From: an uncultured Pedobacter sp. | Lineage (GTDB): Bacteria; Bacteroidota; Bacteroidia; Sphingobacteriales; Sphingobacteriaceae | Assembly: GCA_938008555.1 (NCBI GenBank) | Contig: CALLKE010000054.1 | Span: 1 to 52,239 of the forward strand | Direction of reading: 5' to 3' | DNA: 52,239 bases | Part shown: positions 41,736 through 51,475 of the stretch, piece by piece | How the letters are laid out: every line of letters starts with the position of its first letter | Position numbering within the stretch: position 1 is the first letter of the stretch | The notes under the pieces: model-generated | The model's input: the letters and a program-made list of their open reading frames with translations, nothing else | What the model was told of the DNA's origin: nothing | The model's database searches: none | Translations under genes and position numbers: made by a program

Positions 41736-44504
41736 ATGAATAATTTATCATATCTCGGTAGCGAAAATTCAGCTTACATCGACTCGCTTTATCAATTATA
41801 TAAACAAGATCCAGAATCAGTTGATTTTGGCTGGCAGAAATTCTTCGAAGGATATGATTTCGGGTCTGGTATCGAAACACGTACCGAAACACCAGAACAC
41901 TTCCTGAAAGAGATTAAGGTGTTAAATATGATTAATGGCTACCGGACACGTGGGCATTTATTCACCAAAACAAATCCTGTACGCGAACGTCGTCAATATT
42001 TTCCAGGTAAAGAGCTAGAAACTTTTGGCTTGAGTGATGCTGATTTAGATACCGTTTTTAATGCAGGTATTGAAGTTGGCTTAGGCCCTGCAAAGCTGCG
42101 AGATATCCGCGAGCTCATTGAACAAACCTACTGCCAATCCATCGGTGCAGAATATAAATATATTCGCAATCCTGAAAAAATAAAATGGCTTGAGCAACGC
42201 ATGGAAAGCGAGCGTAATACACCTCAATTTTCGATAGAAATTAAAAAACGTATTCTTCAAAAACTAAATGAAGCAGTTGTTTTTGAGAGTTTTTTGGGCA
42301 CCAAATTTATTGGGCAAAAACGCTTTTCACTGGAAGGAGCTGAATCGGTCATTCCAAGTTTAGATTTTGTGATACAACGAGGAGCTGATTTAGGGATCGA
42401 AGAATTCGTGATTGGGATGGCTCACCGTGGCCGCTTGAACGTACTTGCTAATATCATGCAAAAAACGTACAAAAATATTTTCTCCGAGTTTGAAGGAAAA
42501 GGCTATGATGAGAATACACCTTTCGGTGGAGACGTAAAATATCATCTCGGATTTTCAACTGATATCGAAACGCAGTCAGGGAAAAAAGTGCATTTGAGCT
42601 TATGTCCCAATCCCTCTCACTTGGAAGCCGTGGATCCGCTGGTAGAAGGAATCACTCGCTCCAAAATAGATTTCAAATATGGCGGTGATTATAAGCGAAT
42701 CGCTCCCATATTAATTCATGGAGATGCTTCAATTGCTGGCCAAGGGATTGTATACGAAGTGTTACAGATGTCAAAATTAGAAGGCTATCGAACAGGCGGC
42801 ACAATTCATCTCGTCATTAATAATCAAGTTGGGTTCACAACCAATTTTAAAGATGCTCGCTCATCAACATATTGTACAGATATAGGCAAGGTGACCTTAT
42901 CTCCCGTTTTTCATGTGAATGGGGATGATGTAGAAGCATTAATGTATGCTATCAATATGGCGATGGAGTATCGTCAGAAGTATCATACTGATGTATTCAT
43001 TGATATTTTGTGCTATCGCCGCTATGGCCATAATGAGTCAGATGAGCCTAAATTCACCCAGCCCCTTTTATACGAAGCGATCGAAAAGCACCCGAACCCC
43101 AGAGAGATTTACAATCAAAAATTGCTAGCTCAAGGGAGCGTGGATGCAAACCTGGCCAAGGAAATGGAAAAAAGTTTCCGGGCAATGTTACAAAGCCGCT
43201 TGAACGAATCGAAAGAAGGAAAAGGTTCATCCACAACCGATCGAACTTTTGGAGGAGCCTGGGAAGGATTGAAATTAGCCACTCCTGAAGATATTCATGC
43301 ACCTGTAAATACAGCTGTTTCTGAACAAACTCTGCTATCAATTGCCCAGACCATCACGGCTCTCCCCAGAGAAAAAAAGTTTTTCAGCAAGATTGAAAAA
43401 CTTTTCACTGAGCGTAAAAAGATGATTCAAATGCAAACATTCGATTGGGCAATGGGAGAACAATTGGCCTATGGCACCTTGTTACAAGAAGGCTTTCGTG
43501 TACGTATCAGCGGACAGGATGTAGAGCGCGGGACATTCTCACATCGTCATGCTGTTTTAAAATTGGAGAATTCTGAAGAAGAGTTTATTCCCCTCTCTCA
43601 GCTAAATAAAGATGCAGCCAAATTTGATATTTACAATTCTCATTTATCCGAGTATGGTGTTTTGGGATTTGAATATGGCTACGCATTAGCAAACCCCAAA
43701 TCCTTAACGATCTGGGAAGCCCAATTTGGTGACTTTTTTAATGGAGCTCAAATTATTGTCGATCAATTTATAGCAAGTGCCGAAACAAAGTGGCAGCGAT
43801 CCAACGGAATAGTCCTGTTATTACCGCATGGTTACGAAGGTCAGGGACCGGAACATTCCTCGGCAAGAATTGAACGCTTTATGGGATTATGTGCCGATAA
43901 TAATATCCAAGTGGTAAACTGTACCACACCAGCAAGCTTTTTCCATGCATTACGTCGTCAATTGAAACGTAATTTCCGTAAGCCACTCATTGTATTTACT
44001 CCCAAAAGCTTGCTCCGAAATTCACAGTGTGTAAGCAAATTGGAAGATTTCACCAAAATGCAATTCCAGGAAGTGATTGACGATACTTTTGCAAAAGCAA
44101 CAGATGTTAAACGTGTGTTATTCTGCTCTGGAAAGATCTATTATGACCTGTTAGAAAGACAAAAAGCAGATAAAAGAGTAGATGTAGCTATCGTCCGCCT
44201 CGAGCAATTATACCCAACTCCTACTGATCAAATGAAGATGATTAAGGCCAAGTATAAAAAGGCAGTAGAATTTATCTGGGTCCAAGAAGAACCTGAAAAT
44301 ATGGGAGCCTGGCCGTATTTATGCCGTAAATTCAGGGGCTCTGAATTTAATCTGGACGTCATATCCCGTAAAGAAAGCAGTAGCACTGCCACTGGATACG
44401 CTAAAAAACACGCCATACAGCAACAATATATCTTTGATAAAGCGTTTGAAATAGTAGACAAAAACAATATTTCAGCAGCCCAAAAAGTAGAACAAGCAAA
44501 TTGA
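41736..44504 (+). CDS. sucA: 2-oxoglutarate dehydrogenase E1 component
   Basis: Thiamine-diphosphate decarboxylase that starts the 2-oxoglutarate dehydrogenase reaction of the TCA cycle. The 922 residues match full-length homodimeric E1. The N-terminal segment SAYIDSLYQLYKQDPESVD binds E2. The ThDP site includes IGMAHRGRLNVLANIMQK, ILIHGDASIAGQGIVYE and VGFTTNF; the C-terminal half has HGYEGQGPEHSSARIERFM and VQEEPENMGAWPYL. It is followed by the E2 gene after 101 nt. No E3 (lpd) gene is present here. Confidence 0.97.
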   Translation: MNNLSYLGSENSAYIDSLYQLYKQDPESVDFGWQKFFEGYDFGSGIETRTETPEHFLKEIKVLNMINGYRTRGHLFTKTNPVRERRQYFPGKELETFGLSDADLDTVFNAGIEVGLGPAKLRDIRELIEQTYCQSIGAEYKYIRNPEKIKWLEQRMESERNTPQFSIEIKKRILQKLNEAVVFESFLGTKFIGQKRFSLEGAESVIPSLDFVIQRGADLGIEEFVIGMAHRGRLNVLANIMQKTYKNIFSEFEGKGYDENTPFGGDVKYHLGFSTDIETQSGKKVHLSLCPNPSHLEAVDPLVEGITRSKIDFKYGGDYKRIAPILIHGDASIAGQGIVYEVLQMSKLEGYRTGGTIHLVINNQVGFTTNFKDARSSTYCTDIGKVTLSPVFHVNGDDVEALMYAINMAMEYRQKYHTDVFIDILCYRRYGHNESDEPKFTQPLLYEAIEKHPNPREIYNQKLLAQGSVDANLAKEMEKSFRAMLQSRLNESKEGKGSSTTDRTFGGAWEGLKLATPEDIHAPVNTAVSEQTLLSIAQTITALPREKKFFSKIEKLFTERKKMIQMQTFDWAMGEQLAYGTLLQEGFRVRISGQDVERGTFSHRHAVLKLENSEEEFIPLSQLNKDAAKFDIYNSHLSEYGVLGFEYGYALANPKSLTIWEAQFGDFFNGAQIIVDQFIASAETKWQRSNGIVLLLPHGYEGQGPEHSSARIERFMGLCADNNIQVVNCTTPASFFHALRRQLKRNFRKPLIVFTPKSLLRNSQCVSKLEDFTKMQFQEVIDDTFAKATDVKRVLFCSGKIYYDLLERQKADKRVDVAIVRLEQLYPTPTDQMKMIKAKYKKAVEFIWVQEEPENMGAWPYLCRKFRGSEFNLDVISRKESSSTATGYAKKHAIQQQYIFDKAFEIVDKNNISAAQKVEQAN

Positions 44505-44513
44505 AAACTTATT

Positions 44514-44537
44514 ATCCGTAAGATTTTCTCTACGGAT
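44514..44537 (+). other. Intercistronic hairpin between sucA and sucB
   Basis: ATCCGTA and TACGGAT pair perfectly around a 10-nt loop, 9 nt after the sucA stop. No T-run follows. It may set the E1:E2 ratio by RNA processing or stability. Confidence 0.4.
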
Positions 44538-44605
44538 CAAAGAATGAAAAGGGGGTATCTAAATCCCATAATCATTTTAATAATCAACGTATTTATTTTA
44601 ACCCC

Positions 44606-45811
44606 ATGAGTTTAGAAATTAAAGTACCACCAGTAGGTGAATCTATAACTGAAGTAACACTTTCTTCCTGGAAAAAAAAGGATGGCGATTATGTAGAGAT
44701 GGATGAGGTGATTGCAGAATTGGAGTCAGACAAAGCTAGCTTCGAATTAACAGCCGAGAAGGAAGGTATCCTCAGAATAATAGCAAAAGAAGGGGACACG
44801 TTGGCGATTGGTGCTCTTGTTTGTAAAATAGAGGAAGGTGTAGCAGAAAAGTCTAAAAAAGAAGAAGCTCCAGTTACAGTAGAGAAACCAGCTGCAGCTA
44901 CAACAGAAAAAACCAATAGCACATATGCTTCTGGCACTCCATCTCCCGCTGCTACCAAAATATTATCGGAGAAGGGAATTAGCCCCCAAACTATTAATGG
45001 CTCAGGAGTTGATGGTCGTATTACAAAGCAAGATGCTCTGCAGGCAGAAGCTCTTGTGAAAGCAGTGCCAGATCAAAAAACAGTTTCTGAAACAAAAATC
45101 CCTACAGGAAACAGAAATACACGCCGCGAAAAAATGTCTTCTTTACGCAAAACCATTGCTAAACGATTGGTGACCGTCAAGAATGAAACAGCTATGCTCA
45201 CTACTTTCAATGAGGTAGATATGTCTCCAATCATGGAACTGAGAGCTAAGTACAAGGATAAGTTCAAAGAAAAACATGGCGTTGGTCTTGGTTTTATGTC
45301 ATTCTTCACTAAGGCTGTTTGCGAGGCATTGAAAGAATTTCCAGCTGTTAATGCCCGTATTGAGGCAGATGAAATCATTTACAACGACTTTGCAGATATT
45401 TCAATAGCCGTTTCTGCTCCTAAAGGTTTAGTAGTTCCTGTCATTCGCAATGCCGATCAATTGTCATTAGCAGAAATTGAAAAAGAAGTGCTCAGGCTTG
45501 CTGGCAAGGCTCGGGATAATAAGCTCGGTATCGATGAGATGACAGGAGGTACATTCACCATCACAAATGGAGGAGTATTTGGCTCCATGTTATCAACACC
45601 TATTATCAATGCACCACAATCAGCTATTCTGGGAATGCATAACATTGTGGAGCGACCTGTTGCCGTAAATGGGCATGTGCTTATCCGAGCAGTTATGTAT
45701 GTAGCACTATCTTATGACCACCGAATTATTGATGGCCGAGAATCTGTAGGATTTCTAGTTCGGGTAAAACAATTATTAGAGGATCCAGCACGTTTACTAT
45801 TGGGAGTATAG
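44606..45811 (+). CDS. sucB: 2-oxoglutarate dehydrogenase E2 (dihydrolipoyl succinyltransferase)
   Basis: Core acyltransferase of the 2-oxoglutarate dehydrogenase complex, 401 residues. One lipoyl domain has the lipoylated Lys K43 in ELESDKASFEL. An Ala/Pro/Lys-rich linker and a peripheral-subunit-binding domain (PSPAATKILSEKGIS) follow. The catalytic domain ends with SYDHRIIDGRESVGFL, holding the active-site His372 and Asp376. It is downstream of sucA in the same direction, so it is probably co-expressed. Confidence 0.96.
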   Translation: MSLEIKVPPVGESITEVTLSSWKKKDGDYVEMDEVIAELESDKASFELTAEKEGILRIIAKEGDTLAIGALVCKIEEGVAEKSKKEEAPVTVEKPAAATTEKTNSTYASGTPSPAATKILSEKGISPQTINGSGVDGRITKQDALQAEALVKAVPDQKTVSETKIPTGNRNTRREKMSSLRKTIAKRLVTVKNETAMLTTFNEVDMSPIMELRAKYKDKFKEKHGVGLGFMSFFTKAVCEALKEFPAVNARIEADEIIYNDFADISIAVSAPKGLVVPVIRNADQLSLAEIEKEVLRLAGKARDNKLGIDEMTGGTFTITNGGVFGSMLSTPIINAPQSAILGMHNIVERPVAVNGHVLIRAVMYVALSYDHRIIDGRESVGFLVRVKQLLEDPARLLLGV

Positions 45812-45857
45812 AGATAATTCTCTTGCATGCCTTATGTTAAAAACTAAACAAACATTC

Positions 45858-46730
45858 ATGAAAAAAAATATTCTTTTTGTATTTGTGATGATGATTTCGT
45901 TGGGTGCTACTGCAAAACAAACCACAGAGATAGACTCTCTTTCCCCTCCTATTAAAAAGCTTCACAAAAAAGGTGACTTTTATTTCACTTGGGGATATGA
46001 TCGATCTTGGTACAATAAAAGTGACATACGTTTTTTGGGGCCCGGCTATAATTTTACATTACATGATGTGGTTGCAAAGGATAGGCCCACTCCATTTGGA
46101 ATTAGGTATCTCGATCCTGAATGGTTATCTATCCCTCAGTTTAATTTTCGATTTGGATACTACATTAACGATAAGTACAGCATTTCCATTGGTTGGGATC
46201 ATATGCGATATGTTGTTACGGTACCGCAGCAGGTTACCATTTCAGGTTATATTGGGCCTACCATATCAGACCCTCCAATCTCAACCAATATAGCTTCTGG
46301 AAATTACGAAGGCACATACGATAACACTCCTTTTGAAATTAAGCCTGACTTCCTAACCTTCGAACATTGTAATGGATTAAATTTTGTGAGTGTTGATTTA
46401 GAGCGACATGATGTGCTTTGGCAACCAAAAAAATTATCCAACATGGGTTTATCTTTAATGACGGGTCTTGCGGTAGGACCTGTTGTACCAAGGAGTCAAG
46501 TCACTCTTTTTGGAGTAGGGGGCAGCCACTATTGGCACATCACTGGTGTTGGAGCTGCCTTGAAAGTAGGTTTAGATTTTGATATTCTACGTTGGCTATT
46601 TTTTAGAACTGATTTCAAAATGGGCTGTCTTAACCTAACCAAAATACCAACTACAGGCCAGAGTGTAGATGTTGCCAAACAAAACATTGTCTTTTATGAG
46701 AACTCTTGGCTATTGGGCTTTAAATTCTAA
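45858..46730 (+). CDS. Outer-membrane beta-barrel protein of unknown function
   Basis: A 290-residue protein from ATG 45858; an in-frame ATG at 45834 would place 8 polar residues before the signal peptide and is less likely. The signal peptide (core NILFVFVMMISLG) ends near ATAKQ. The mature part has alternating polar and aromatic residues in strand-like segments (DFYFTWGYDRSWYN, NFRFGYYINDKYSISIGWDH) and ends in SWLLGFKF with a terminal Phe, as expected of outer-membrane barrels. It lies 46 nt after sucB but has no evident metabolic link to it. Its pore or ligand is unknown. Confidence 0.78.
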   Translation: MKKNILFVFVMMISLGATAKQTTEIDSLSPPIKKLHKKGDFYFTWGYDRSWYNKSDIRFLGPGYNFTLHDVVAKDRPTPFGIRYLDPEWLSIPQFNFRFGYYINDKYSISIGWDHMRYVVTVPQQVTISGYIGPTISDPPISTNIASGNYEGTYDNTPFEIKPDFLTFEHCNGLNFVSVDLERHDVLWQPKKLSNMGLSLMTGLAVGPVVPRSQVTLFGVGGSHYWHITGVGAALKVGLDFDILRWLFFRTDFKMGCLNLTKIPTTGQSVDVAKQNIVFYENSWLLGFKF

Positions 46731-46741
46731 TCTGAGTATCA

Positions 46742-46794
46742 CAATATTAAAAAGGGGGTGGCTAATCTGATTAGCCACCCCCTTTTTAATATTG
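46742..46794. terminator. Perfect bidirectional terminator between barrel gene and kup
   Basis: 25-nt perfect arms (46742-46766, 46770-46794) with a CTG loop, core AGGGGGTGGCTAAT. A5 and T5 tracts flank the core. It starts 12 nt after the barrel stop and ends 12 nt before the kup stop, serving both convergent genes. Confidence 0.88.
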
Positions 46795-46805
46795 CAAACA
46801 CTTCG

Positions 46806-48773
46806 TTAGGAATGATGCGGTCTATGAGAATGGTGGGGCTTAACTCGTTTCAATCCATCATTCTCAGGTATAGAAACTAGAAGAGGGACTCGTTCTATTG
46901 TAACGAAACTAATGTCAAGTCCAAATCCACGCTCCTCGGATAAACTAAATTTTTTGAGAATGAAATAAAACTCCATTGTAAAACGCTCAATCAGTTTTAG
47001 TGTATTGGAGCGTGATAATACCTTTTCTAAAACTACAAAACGGAAGTCACCTACCATCTTATGTTTGTTTAACGACGGATATCGGCTCATGATATCGACT
47101 TCATTATTTTTAACCAAATCGGCCACAACCATTCTAAATAAAATATTAATCTGCTGCTCAACCCGAAACCCCAGTTTAAAATCTATTCTAATTAGCTTAT
47201 CTGGAATCAAAAATTCTACTTCATACTCTTTTGTGTGAGGTTCGTCCATAACGTCTACATGTACCAACCAATATATATCTGCACGTTTTGGCTGTTTTTG
47301 TATAATAGAGTATAATATTTTGGACTCTATTTCTGATTTGAAATTAGCGCTTGTGAGATACACTAGTTGAGATGCATATTTAGGTACCGACTCATCTTCA
47401 CTTAGCTCTTTGATAATAGGATAGTAATCTTCGATTTCAACAAAACGTACATACCTATTTTTAATCTTTCGAGCAGATGACCATACCCACATCACAGCAA
47501 AAAGAACAGAGCCTAACATCAAAGTGAACCAACCACCATGATGTATTTTGGTCAAGTTTCCGGTTAGAAATGTGAGTTCAATAATGCCATAAACAGTCAG
47601 AAATAAAACGACCATATAGGTTGGGAATTTCTTTCTTTTTAAATAGAAGGATACCAGTATAGTGGTCATTAGCATCGTGATCGTAATAGATAGCCCATAT
47701 GCTGCCTCCATTTTAGCTGATTCTTGAAAAGTAAAAACCACAATCAAACAACCTATCCACAGCAATACATTCATGGATGCAACATATAACTGGCCTTTTT
47801 GATCGGATGGATAATTGATTCTTACTTTAGGCCATAAGTTTAAGCGAACAGCCTCTGAGATTAATGTGAATGATCCTGAAATGAGCGCTTGGCTCGCAAT
47901 GATGGCTGCCGCAGTTGCGATTCCAATTCCAATAAAAAGAAACCAATCGGGCATCATACTATAAAATGGTTTAGCATCATTTAACAAACTTCCTTGATGC
48001 TGGTACAACCACACCCCCTGCCCCATATAGTTTAAGATTAAACATGTTTTTACATAAATCCAGCTAACACGAATATTGGATCGCCCACAATGCCCCAGAT
48101 CTGAGTATAACGCTTCTGCTCCTGTTGTACAAAGAAACACAGCTCCTAAAATCATCAAAGCATTCGGGCTTGTAACAAGTATTTTAACAGCATAGTAGGG
48201 ATTAACAGCCCTCAGTATCTCTGGATATTGAACAACAAAGCACAAACCCAACACAGCAATCATCGTAAACCAAATAAACATAATTGGCCCAAAAGCTTTG
48301 CCTACAAGTGAAGATCCAAATTGCTGAATAATGAATAATAGAGTCAGTATGAAAATTACAATAGGCATCGTATGAAGTCCTGGATAAATAATTTCCAATC
48401 CTTCGATAGCTGCTGACACGGTAATTGGCGGAGTAATAATCCCATCTGCTAGCAAAGCACAACCACCTATCATTGCAGGAATAACGAGCCAGGGAGCTTT
48501 TCTACGAACTAATGAGAATAGCGAAAAAATACCCCCCTCTCCACGATTATCTGCTCGCAGCGTAATAACAACATACTTTAGAGTGGTTTGTAGTGTTAGA
48601 GTCCAAAAAATACAGGACAAACCACCCAATATCAAATCTGGAGTAATAACTCTTGGACCAATAATCGCTTGGAATACATATAAAGGGGAGGTACCAATAT
48701 CTCCGTAAATAATACCTAAGCTAATCAGTAAACCAGCAGTGCTAAGTTTATGGAGGTGTTTATAATTTGACAC
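46806..48773 (-). CDS. kup: Potassium uptake protein Kup
   Basis: K+/H+ symporter of the KUP/HAK/KT family, 655 residues with about 12 membrane helices in the first 420 residues and a long cytoplasmic C-terminus. The N-terminal signature is LGIIYGDIGTSPLYVFQAI, and GEGGIFSLFSLVRR follows helix 2. The start is GTG at 48773 (MSNYKHLHKLSTAGLL). It lies 49 nt downstream of fumC with no terminator between, so co-transcription is possible. Together with the K+ channel and K+-stimulated pyrophosphatase it is the third potassium-related gene of the window. Confidence 0.95.
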   Translation of the reverse strand: MSNYKHLHKLSTAGLLISLGIIYGDIGTSPLYVFQAIIGPRVITPDLILGGLSCIFWTLTLQTTLKYVVITLRADNRGEGGIFSLFSLVRRKAPWLVIPAMIGGCALLADGIITPPITVSAAIEGLEIIYPGLHTMPIVIFILTLLFIIQQFGSSLVGKAFGPIMFIWFTMIAVLGLCFVVQYPEILRAVNPYYAVKILVTSPNALMILGAVFLCTTGAEALYSDLGHCGRSNIRVSWIYVKTCLILNYMGQGVWLYQHQGSLLNDAKPFYSMMPDWFLFIGIGIATAAAIIASQALISGSFTLISEAVRLNLWPKVRINYPSDQKGQLYVASMNVLLWIGCLIVVFTFQESAKMEAAYGLSITITMLMTTILVSFYLKRKKFPTYMVVLFLTVYGIIELTFLTGNLTKIHHGGWFTLMLGSVLFAVMWVWSSARKIKNRYVRFVEIEDYYPIIKELSEDESVPKYASQLVYLTSANFKSEIESKILYSIIQKQPKRADIYWLVHVDVMDEPHTKEYEVEFLIPDKLIRIDFKLGFRVEQQINILFRMVVADLVKNNEVDIMSRYPSLNKHKMVGDFRFVVLEKVLSRSNTLKLIERFTMEFYFILKKFSLSEERGFGLDISFVTIERVPLLVSIPENDGLKRVKPHHSHRPHHS

Positions 48774-48822
48774 AAAGTTTTTAAATAAGAATTCGTAAAA
48801 ATGATATAGAAACTTTTCAGGC

Positions 48823-50220
48823 TTATTTTAATCCACCAATCATCTCTTCTGGGCGTACCCACTCATCAAACTGTTCATTGTTTAATAGTTTCAGATCAAG
48901 AGCAGCTTCACGAAGTGATGTATTTTCTTTCAGTGCTTTCTTTGCAATTTTAGCTGCATTTTCATATCCAATATGTGGATTTAAAGCAGTCACTAGCATC
49001 AATGAGTTCTCTAAGTGCTTCTTGATACCTTCGTAATTAGGTTGTATTCCAATTGCACAATGATCGGTGAATGACACACAAGCATCTCCAATTAATCGAG
49101 CTGATTGCAGGAAATTAGCAGCCATCACAGGTTTGAATACATTTAGCTCATAATGTCCATTAGAACCTCCGATAGAGATAGTGACATCATTTCCCATTAC
49201 TTGAGCAGCAACCATCGTCACAGCCTCATTTTGGGTAGGATTTACTTTACCAGGCATAATCGAAGACCCCGGCTCGTTATCAGGAATGTGAATTTCACCA
49301 ATACCGGAGCGAGGACCCGAGGCCAACATCCGAATATCATTAGCAATCTTCATTAACGACACTGCTATTTGTTTCAGGGCGCCATGGCTCTCCACAATTG
49401 CATCATGTGCAGCAAGTGCCTCAAATTTATTTTCTGCCGTTCGGAAAGGTAAACCAGTAAATTTGGCAATGTGCGCTGCAACTTTTACATCATACCCTTG
49501 AGGCGTGTTGATACCTGTACCAACGGCAGTACCACCCAAAGCAAGCTCTGCCAAATGATCCAAGGTGTTACGGAGCGCTTTCAGTCCATGATTTAGCTGA
49601 GACACATAGCCCGAAAACTCTTGGCCAAGCGTAAGCGGGGTTGCATCCATTAAGTGAGTGCGACCTATTTTGACTATGCTTTTAAATTCTTCTGATTTTT
49701 TTTGCAATGTATCACGAAGTTTTTCAACCCCAGGAATCGTAATATCGACGAGCATTTTATAGGCAGCAATATGCATCGCCGTAGGATACGTGTCATTTGA
49801 CGATTGCGATTTGTTTACATCGTCATTGGGATGAATGAATGTTTTACCCTCACCTAACGGATATCCTTGTAAAACATGTGCACGATTTGCAATGACTTCA
49901 TTCACATTCATATTTGATTGTGTGCCCGACCCCGTTTGCCAAATGACTAATGGAAACTCTGTCGCTAACTTCCCTTTGAGTATTTCGTCGCAAACCTGAG
50001 CGATTAAATCTCGTTTTTCAGTTGGCAAAACACCACAGTCCGTATTGGTATAAGCAGCAGCTTTCTTCAAATAAGCAAAAGCCTCAATAATCTCTTTTGG
50101 CATTGAAGCTTCGGGACCGATTTTAAAATTATTACGAGAACGCTCAGTTTGAGCACCCCAATATTTATCGGCAGGTACTTGCACTTCGCCCATCGTATCA
50201 TGTTCTACTCTGTAAGTCAT
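48823..50220 (-). CDS. fumC: Fumarate hydratase, class II
   Basis: Iron-free fumarase that hydrates fumarate to malate in the TCA cycle. It has 465 residues. It starts MTYRVEHDTMGEVQVPADKY, and has the substrate-site sequences GSGTQSNMNVNEV, HPNDDVNKSQSSNDT and KIGRTHLMDATPLTLGQEF, and the family signature GSSIMPGKVNPTQNE. The tail has the usual C-terminal helical domain. It has its own promoter upstream. Confidence 0.97.
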   Translation of the reverse strand: MTYRVEHDTMGEVQVPADKYWGAQTERSRNNFKIGPEASMPKEIIEAFAYLKKAAAYTNTDCGVLPTEKRDLIAQVCDEILKGKLATEFPLVIWQTGSGTQSNMNVNEVIANRAHVLQGYPLGEGKTFIHPNDDVNKSQSSNDTYPTAMHIAAYKMLVDITIPGVEKLRDTLQKKSEEFKSIVKIGRTHLMDATPLTLGQEFSGYVSQLNHGLKALRNTLDHLAELALGGTAVGTGINTPQGYDVKVAAHIAKFTGLPFRTAENKFEALAAHDAIVESHGALKQIAVSLMKIANDIRMLASGPRSGIGEIHIPDNEPGSSIMPGKVNPTQNEAVTMVAAQVMGNDVTISIGGSNGHYELNVFKPVMAANFLQSARLIGDACVSFTDHCAIGIQPNYEGIKKHLENSLMLVTALNPHIGYENAAKIAKKALKENTSLREAALDLKLLNNEQFDEWVRPEEMIGGLK

Positions 50221-50246
50221 CTAAATATTTCTTTTAATTCAGATGG

Positions 50247-50274
50247 CAAATTTAGTTCTTTTTGCCAGAACAAA
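50247..50274 (-). promoter_or_regulatory. Promoter of fumC
   Basis: Minus strand: TTTG (50271-50274), 16-nt spacer, TAAATTTG (50247-50254). The -7 box is exact, but the spacer is 3 nt shorter than in the other promoters here. The predicted leader is about 20 nt. Confidence 0.45.
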
Positions 50275-50335
50275 ATTTATTAGGATTTCTATCTAAGGCA
50301 ATCACTTTTAGATTTTTTATTATTCCAAAATAAGC

Positions 50336-51241
50336 TCAAGATAAAACAGATTGGCAAAAGTCAATGATCGACTTGCTAGGAGCATGCTCAAAATATAAAT
50401 AAGGCTCAATAAGTTCTAGTTCTAATAGGTATAATTCATGATCTCGCTTAAAAACATCCACTCGTGCGTAATCACAGCTCGGTTGAATGGTTCTCACAAA
50501 GCGTTGTGCCTTTATGATTTCATCACTGCTAGGTTTGTGCTTCATATTTTCTGCTCCGTAGCGTTGAAGCGCTAAGTAATTCCCTTCTGCAGGCTTTTTT
50601 CTTACAGCATGCGAGAATGACTCTCCAATAAAGAAGTATGAATACTCACCGTCCAAAGCCACCTCAGGAAAATAAGGCTGAATGATGATATCCGAATAAG
50701 CGTGAATTCTTTTAAAAATGGGGGTCAACTCTTGAATCTGGTCTGCAGCAAATTTTATCACATCAATACCAGCTGCACCAATCGTGGGCTTTGCAATAAA
50801 GAACGAGAGAGGACTCCTCGACATCATCTTCTCTGCAGTGTGAGAGATTTCATGGATATAGTTGGTATTGTTTCTATATATAATGGATAATTCTCCTACT
50901 GGTAGACCTTTATTCTTTAGGTCTATTAAATACGATTTATTCATGTTCCATAAAATAGTAGATGGAACATTCCTGACTTTTATTCTATGGTGAACAAACT
51001 GTTGAATCAGATTATTAAAATCCATATGGTGATCACTATAATTCCAGCATCTTCTAGGAATGACTAGATCAAACTCTCTCCAGTTAATGCTTTTATCCTG
51101 CCAGTCGACCAAAAACAAATCTGAATCGAAGTCATTAAAGTAGGGCCTTAATAAAGCATACTCATCCAAGAAATCAGGACATGTTTTCAAGAATGCGTAT
51201 GCATCTTGATATGTTAAGAAAGCAATTTTTTTCTTCATCAT
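50336..51241 (-). CDS. ATP-grasp-fold protein of unknown substrate
   Basis: A 301-residue protein resembling ATP-grasp ligases of the glutathione-synthetase/RimK-like kind. The N-terminal part (MMKKKIAFLTYQDAY, LVIPRRCWNYSDH) fits a pre-ATP-grasp domain. The centre has the lysine segment FFIAKPTIGAAGIDVIKF (about 150-170), and the C-terminal half has PEVALDGEYSYFFIGESFSH and a metal/ATP end with YARVDVFKRDHELYLLELEL, where Asp and Glu bind Mg-ATP. It would join a carboxylate to an amine or thiol. It stands alone, so the product is unknown. Starting at the second Met (51238) is equally possible. Confidence 0.75.
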   Translation of the reverse strand: MMKKKIAFLTYQDAYAFLKTCPDFLDEYALLRPYFNDFDSDLFLVDWQDKSINWREFDLVIPRRCWNYSDHHMDFNNLIQQFVHHRIKVRNVPSTILWNMNKSYLIDLKNKGLPVGELSIIYRNNTNYIHEISHTAEKMMSRSPLSFFIAKPTIGAAGIDVIKFAADQIQELTPIFKRIHAYSDIIIQPYFPEVALDGEYSYFFIGESFSHAVRKKPAEGNYLALQRYGAENMKHKPSSDEIIKAQRFVRTIQPSCDYARVDVFKRDHELYLLELELIEPYLYFEHAPSKSIIDFCQSVLS

Positions 51242-51475
51242 TTTTTGGAGCAGAGGTGCATGATAGATTTAGATTTTTCTGATACATGACAAATCGCACG
51301 AAGATTTCATGATTGATTAGTCTTTTCAAGAAGGGTTCTAATTCTCCTAGTAATCTTAATTTATTATTTGGAGATGTTTAAACATTTAAATCACTATCGA
51401 TATTACATGCTTGCTAGTGTATCTAACCTAAACCCATCATGCATCTTCCTATTATGCTTTGTAGAAGCATCAATC

